Source: an uncultured Deferribacteres bacterium (lineage in GTDB: Bacteria > Zhuqueibacterota > JdFR-76 > DREG01). From it: a DNA stretch of 64,000 bases. This document shows positions 61,577 through 64,000 of the stretch, one piece after another. Every line of letters starts with the position of its first letter. The first letter of the stretch is position 1. Position numbers and translations under genes: made by a program. The notes under the pieces are model-generated. The model searched no databases. It was not told the origin of the DNA and saw nothing but the letters and a program-made list of their open reading frames with translations. Where the stretch lies: the NCBI GenBank assembly GCA_913009825.1, contig CAJVYQ010000012.1, positions 1-64,000 on the forward strand, given 5' to 3'.

Positions 61577-64000
61577 ATGAGTCAATATCCGTTTGAAGAG
61601 ATCGAGCAGAAGTGGAAAAAATATTGGGATGAATCTAAAATATATCAAATCGATCTTAACGATGTGGCAAAGAAATTATACGCATTAGTCATGTTTATTT
61701 ATCCGTCGGGTGACCGGCTTCATATCGGGCATTGGTACAATTACGGGCCGACAGATACATGGGCCCGCTTTAAAAAAATGCAGGGCTACAATGTGCTCGA
61801 ACCTATCGGATATGATGCGTTTGGTCTCCCTGCCGAAAATTTTGCTATCAAAAAAGGAGTACATCCGGCCGAAAGTACGGCAGAGAATATCAAAAAAATA
61901 CGCGGGCAATTAAAATCCATTGGCGCCATGTATGACTGGAGCAAAGAAATTGATACAAGCTCGCCCGAATATTACAAATGGACGCAATGGTTATTCCTGC
62001 AGCTTTATAAACACGGCCTGGCATATCGCAAAAAAGCACCGGTAAACTGGTGTCCCGGTTGCAATACGGTTCTGGCCAATGAACAGGTTATCGACGGCCA
62101 TTGCGAGCGCTGTGATACAGAAGTTACCCGCAAAGATCTGAAGCAATGGTTTTTCAAAATTACCGATTATGCCGACCGTTTGTTAGCGGATCATAAAAAA
62201 ATCGATTGGCCGGAAAAAACCATTGCCATGCAGAAAAACTGGATCGGCAGAAGTGAGGGTGCACTGATCAAATTCAGGATTACCGAAACGGATGATCAGA
62301 TTGAAGTGTTTACCACCCGGCCGGATACACTTTTTGGTGTAACATATATGGTATTGGCGCCGGAACATCCCCTAGTGGAAAAAATCACAACGGATGAGCA
62401 AAAAAGAGATGTCTATACTTATGTTAAGAAAACAAGAAAACAATCCGAAATTGAGCGAACCTCAACGGGTGTGGAAAAAACCGGCGTTTTCACCGGCGCG
62501 TATGCCGTCAATCCGGTGAATGATGAAAAAGTACCTATTTGGATTGCGGATTATGTACTGCTTAGCTATGGCACCGGTGCGGTGATGGCGGTTCCTGCTC
62601 ACGACCAACGGGATTTTGAATTTGCCCGCAAATACAAACTTGAGATTCGTATAGTAATCTCTCCGGATGGACTTGAGCTAAAAGATGAATTGACAGAGGC
62701 TTTGTCCGAACCGGGTGTTATGATTCATTCCGGTCGGTTTAACGGATTGCCTGTAAAAGAAGGAATAAAAAAGGTGACAAACTTTTTAAGAACCAATGGA
62801 GTAGGGAAGGAGCATGTGACATACAAATTGCGTGACTGGCTCATTTCCCGCCAACGCTATTGGGGCGCACCTATTCCGATTGTTTATTGTGGCAAATGCG
62901 GGGAATTGCCTGTGGATGAAAGAGAACTGCCCGTTAACTTACCGGAAGAAGTGGATTTCTCCGGTAAAGGTAAATCCCCTTTATCAACTGCGTCTGAATT
63001 TGTCCATACAAAATGTCCCAATTGTGGTGGACCAGCGGTGAGAGAAGTGGATACCATGGATACTTTTGTTTGCTCCTCGTGGTATTTCCTGCGCTATTTG
63101 AGCCCTCATAAAGATGATCGGCCGTGGGATAGGAATTTGGCGGACAAATGGCTTCCGGTTGACCAATATGTGGGCGGCGCGGAACATGCCGTGATGCATC
63201 TGCTTTATGCCCGGTTTGTAACGAAAGCGTTATACGATATGAAACTCATTGGGTTTGACGAACCGTTTAAAAAATTAATTCATCAGGGGACCATAACCAA
63301 CAAAGGGGCCAAGATGTCAAAATCCCGGGGAAATGTTGTCAACCCGGATCATTTTATCAAAAAATATGGCTCGGATACATTTAGAATGTACATGATGTTT
63401 ATGGGTTCGTACGAGGACGGGGGAGACTGGAGCGATGAAGGGATTACAGGAATAGCACGCTTTTTGAATCGAATCTGGCGTTTAGTTAATGGGTATAAAC
63501 ATATAAATATCCAGAGTAATGATGAATCTAACTCAATGAACGTCAAAAGAATACAGCATTATACAGTCAAAGAAGTTACAAATGATCTTGAGCGATTCCA
63601 TTTTAATACGGCAATCAGTCGTCTGATGGAGTTTTATAATGAAATTAATAATTACAGATCTAGAAATAAACAGAATCAAGCTGTCATCAAAGAGGCAATT
63701 AAAACCATTGTAATTTTGCTGGCGCCATTTGCGCCGCATATTGCTGAGGAGTTATGGGAAAAATTGGGAAATAAACCGAGTATCTTTCAATTAGATTGGC
63801 CGGTTTACGAAGAATCACTATTAAAACAAGAGACGGTGAAAGTGGTTATTCAAGTTAATGGCAAATTAAGAGATCAAATTCAGGTCGATGCAAATATTTC
63901 CGATGATGATTTAATCGCTAAAGCGGTGACAGCGGATAAAATACAAAAATATACCAACGGCAAGAACATTTTGAAAAAAATCATTGTGCCGAAAAAATTA
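61577..64000 (+). CDS. leuS: Leucyl-tRNA synthetase (3' end outside the window)
   Basis: 808 codons to the window edge with no stop. The ATG follows GAGGAAGGA. Class I signatures: HIGH at residues 49-52 (RLHIGHWYNYGPTD) and KMSKS at 579-583. A zinc-binding CPGC ... CERC module lies near 160-180, the CP1 editing domain includes TTRPDTLFGVTYMVLAPEHP and YGTGAVMAVPAHDQRD, and the anticodon domain has APFAPHIAEELWEKLG. The end (VVIQVNGKLRDQI ... KKIIVPKKL) is near the family C-terminus, so only a few codons are missing. It charges tRNA-Leu in the cytoplasm. Confidence 0.97.
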   Translation, partial: MSQYPFEEIEQKWKKYWDESKIYQIDLNDVAKKLYALVMFIYPSGDRLHIGHWYNYGPTDTWARFKKMQGYNVLEPIGYDAFGLPAENFAIKKGVHPAESTAENIKKIRGQLKSIGAMYDWSKEIDTSSPEYYKWTQWLFLQLYKHGLAYRKKAPVNWCPGCNTVLANEQVIDGHCERCDTEVTRKDLKQWFFKITDYADRLLADHKKIDWPEKTIAMQKNWIGRSEGALIKFRITETDDQIEVFTTRPDTLFGVTYMVLAPEHPLVEKITTDEQKRDVYTYVKKTRKQSEIERTSTGVEKTGVFTGAYAVNPVNDEKVPIWIADYVLLSYGTGAVMAVPAHDQRDFEFARKYKLEIRIVISPDGLELKDELTEALSEPGVMIHSGRFNGLPVKEGIKKVTNFLRTNGVGKEHVTYKLRDWLISRQRYWGAPIPIVYCGKCGELPVDERELPVNLPEEVDFSGKGKSPLSTASEFVHTKCPNCGGPAVREVDTMDTFVCSSWYFLRYLSPHKDDRPWDRNLADKWLPVDQYVGGAEHAVMHLLYARFVTKALYDMKLIGFDEPFKKLIHQGTITNKGAKMSKSRGNVVNPDHFIKKYGSDTFRMYMMFMGSYEDGGDWSDEGITGIARFLNRIWRLVNGYKHINIQSNDESNSMNVKRIQHYTVKEVTNDLERFHFNTAISRLMEFYNEINNYRSRNKQNQAVIKEAIKTIVILLAPFAPHIAEELWEKLGNKPSIFQLDWPVYEESLLKQETVKVVIQVNGKLRDQIQVDANISDDDLIAKAVTADKIQKYTNGKNILKKIIVPKKL

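Overview
The window reads as a stretch of chromosome from a member of the FCB superphylum, most like Calditrichota, candidate KSB1 or Ignavibacteria. The evidence is a C-terminal type IX secretion (T9SS) sorting domain of the LEQNYPNPFN type at 18.5-19.7 kb, the mix of secreted peptidases, Shine-Dalgarno-led genes of moderate GC, and many short interspersed palindromic repeats. The genus cannot be named from the sequence alone.

Region 1 (0.4-22 kb) is a peptide-catabolism cluster of exported hydrolases. On the minus strand lie an M14 carboxypeptidase-like protein, three tandem paralogous alpha/beta-hydrolase esterases, a second M14 protein, a large Asp-box (BNR/sortilin-like) protein, a beta-lactamase-family serine hydrolase and an M81 (MlrC-like) lipoprotein. 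On the plus strand lie an N-formylglutamate-amidohydrolase-like protein with a T9SS tag, a gamma-glutamyltransferase and the C-terminal stump of an S9 peptidase. The proteins probably act outside the cytoplasm on peptides or modified amino acids.

Region 2 (22-23.9 kb) is mostly repeats, with a DksA/TraR zinc-finger gene and a Tat-signal HIRAN protein.

Region 3 (24-44.2 kb) is a defence island. Its core follows the BREX type 3 order: a BrxF-BrxC fusion (1404 aa), PglX methyltransferase, BrxHII helicase, PglZ phosphatase-fold protein and a probable BrxA. Between pglX and brxHII sit two other defence modules, an OLD-like ATPase/RloB pair (AbiL-like) and an AbiEi/AbiEii toxin-antitoxin pair, and each module boundary carries an interspersed repeat. 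Downstream are two more AbiEi antitoxin genes with decayed AbiEii partners, a Fic protein, and two short relics that look like the 3' end of a BREX-1 pglX and the 5' end of a BREX-1 pglZ. A second, type 1 BREX locus seems to have stood here and decayed around the Fic gene. The AbiEi genes are preceded by long inverted repeats, two of them with identical spacing, and the Fic gene by a duplicated array of GTTCG boxes.

Region 4 (44.7-64 kb) is conserved housekeeping: tRNA-Arg(CCT), a membrane TPR protein, a GH57 glycosidase, then rimP-nusA-infB-DUF503-rbfA-truB-ribF-rpsO-pnp-M16 peptidase-polysaccharide deacetylase-MerR in close succession, two tRNA-Pro genes, a GT2 glycosyltransferase, a small multidrug-export-like membrane protein, and leuS, which runs off the right edge.

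The least ordinary content is the BrxF-BrxC fusion, the nested defence modules bounded by repeats, repeat sequence translated in frame inside pglX, an AT-rich block swapped into pglX, and the BREX-1 relics.
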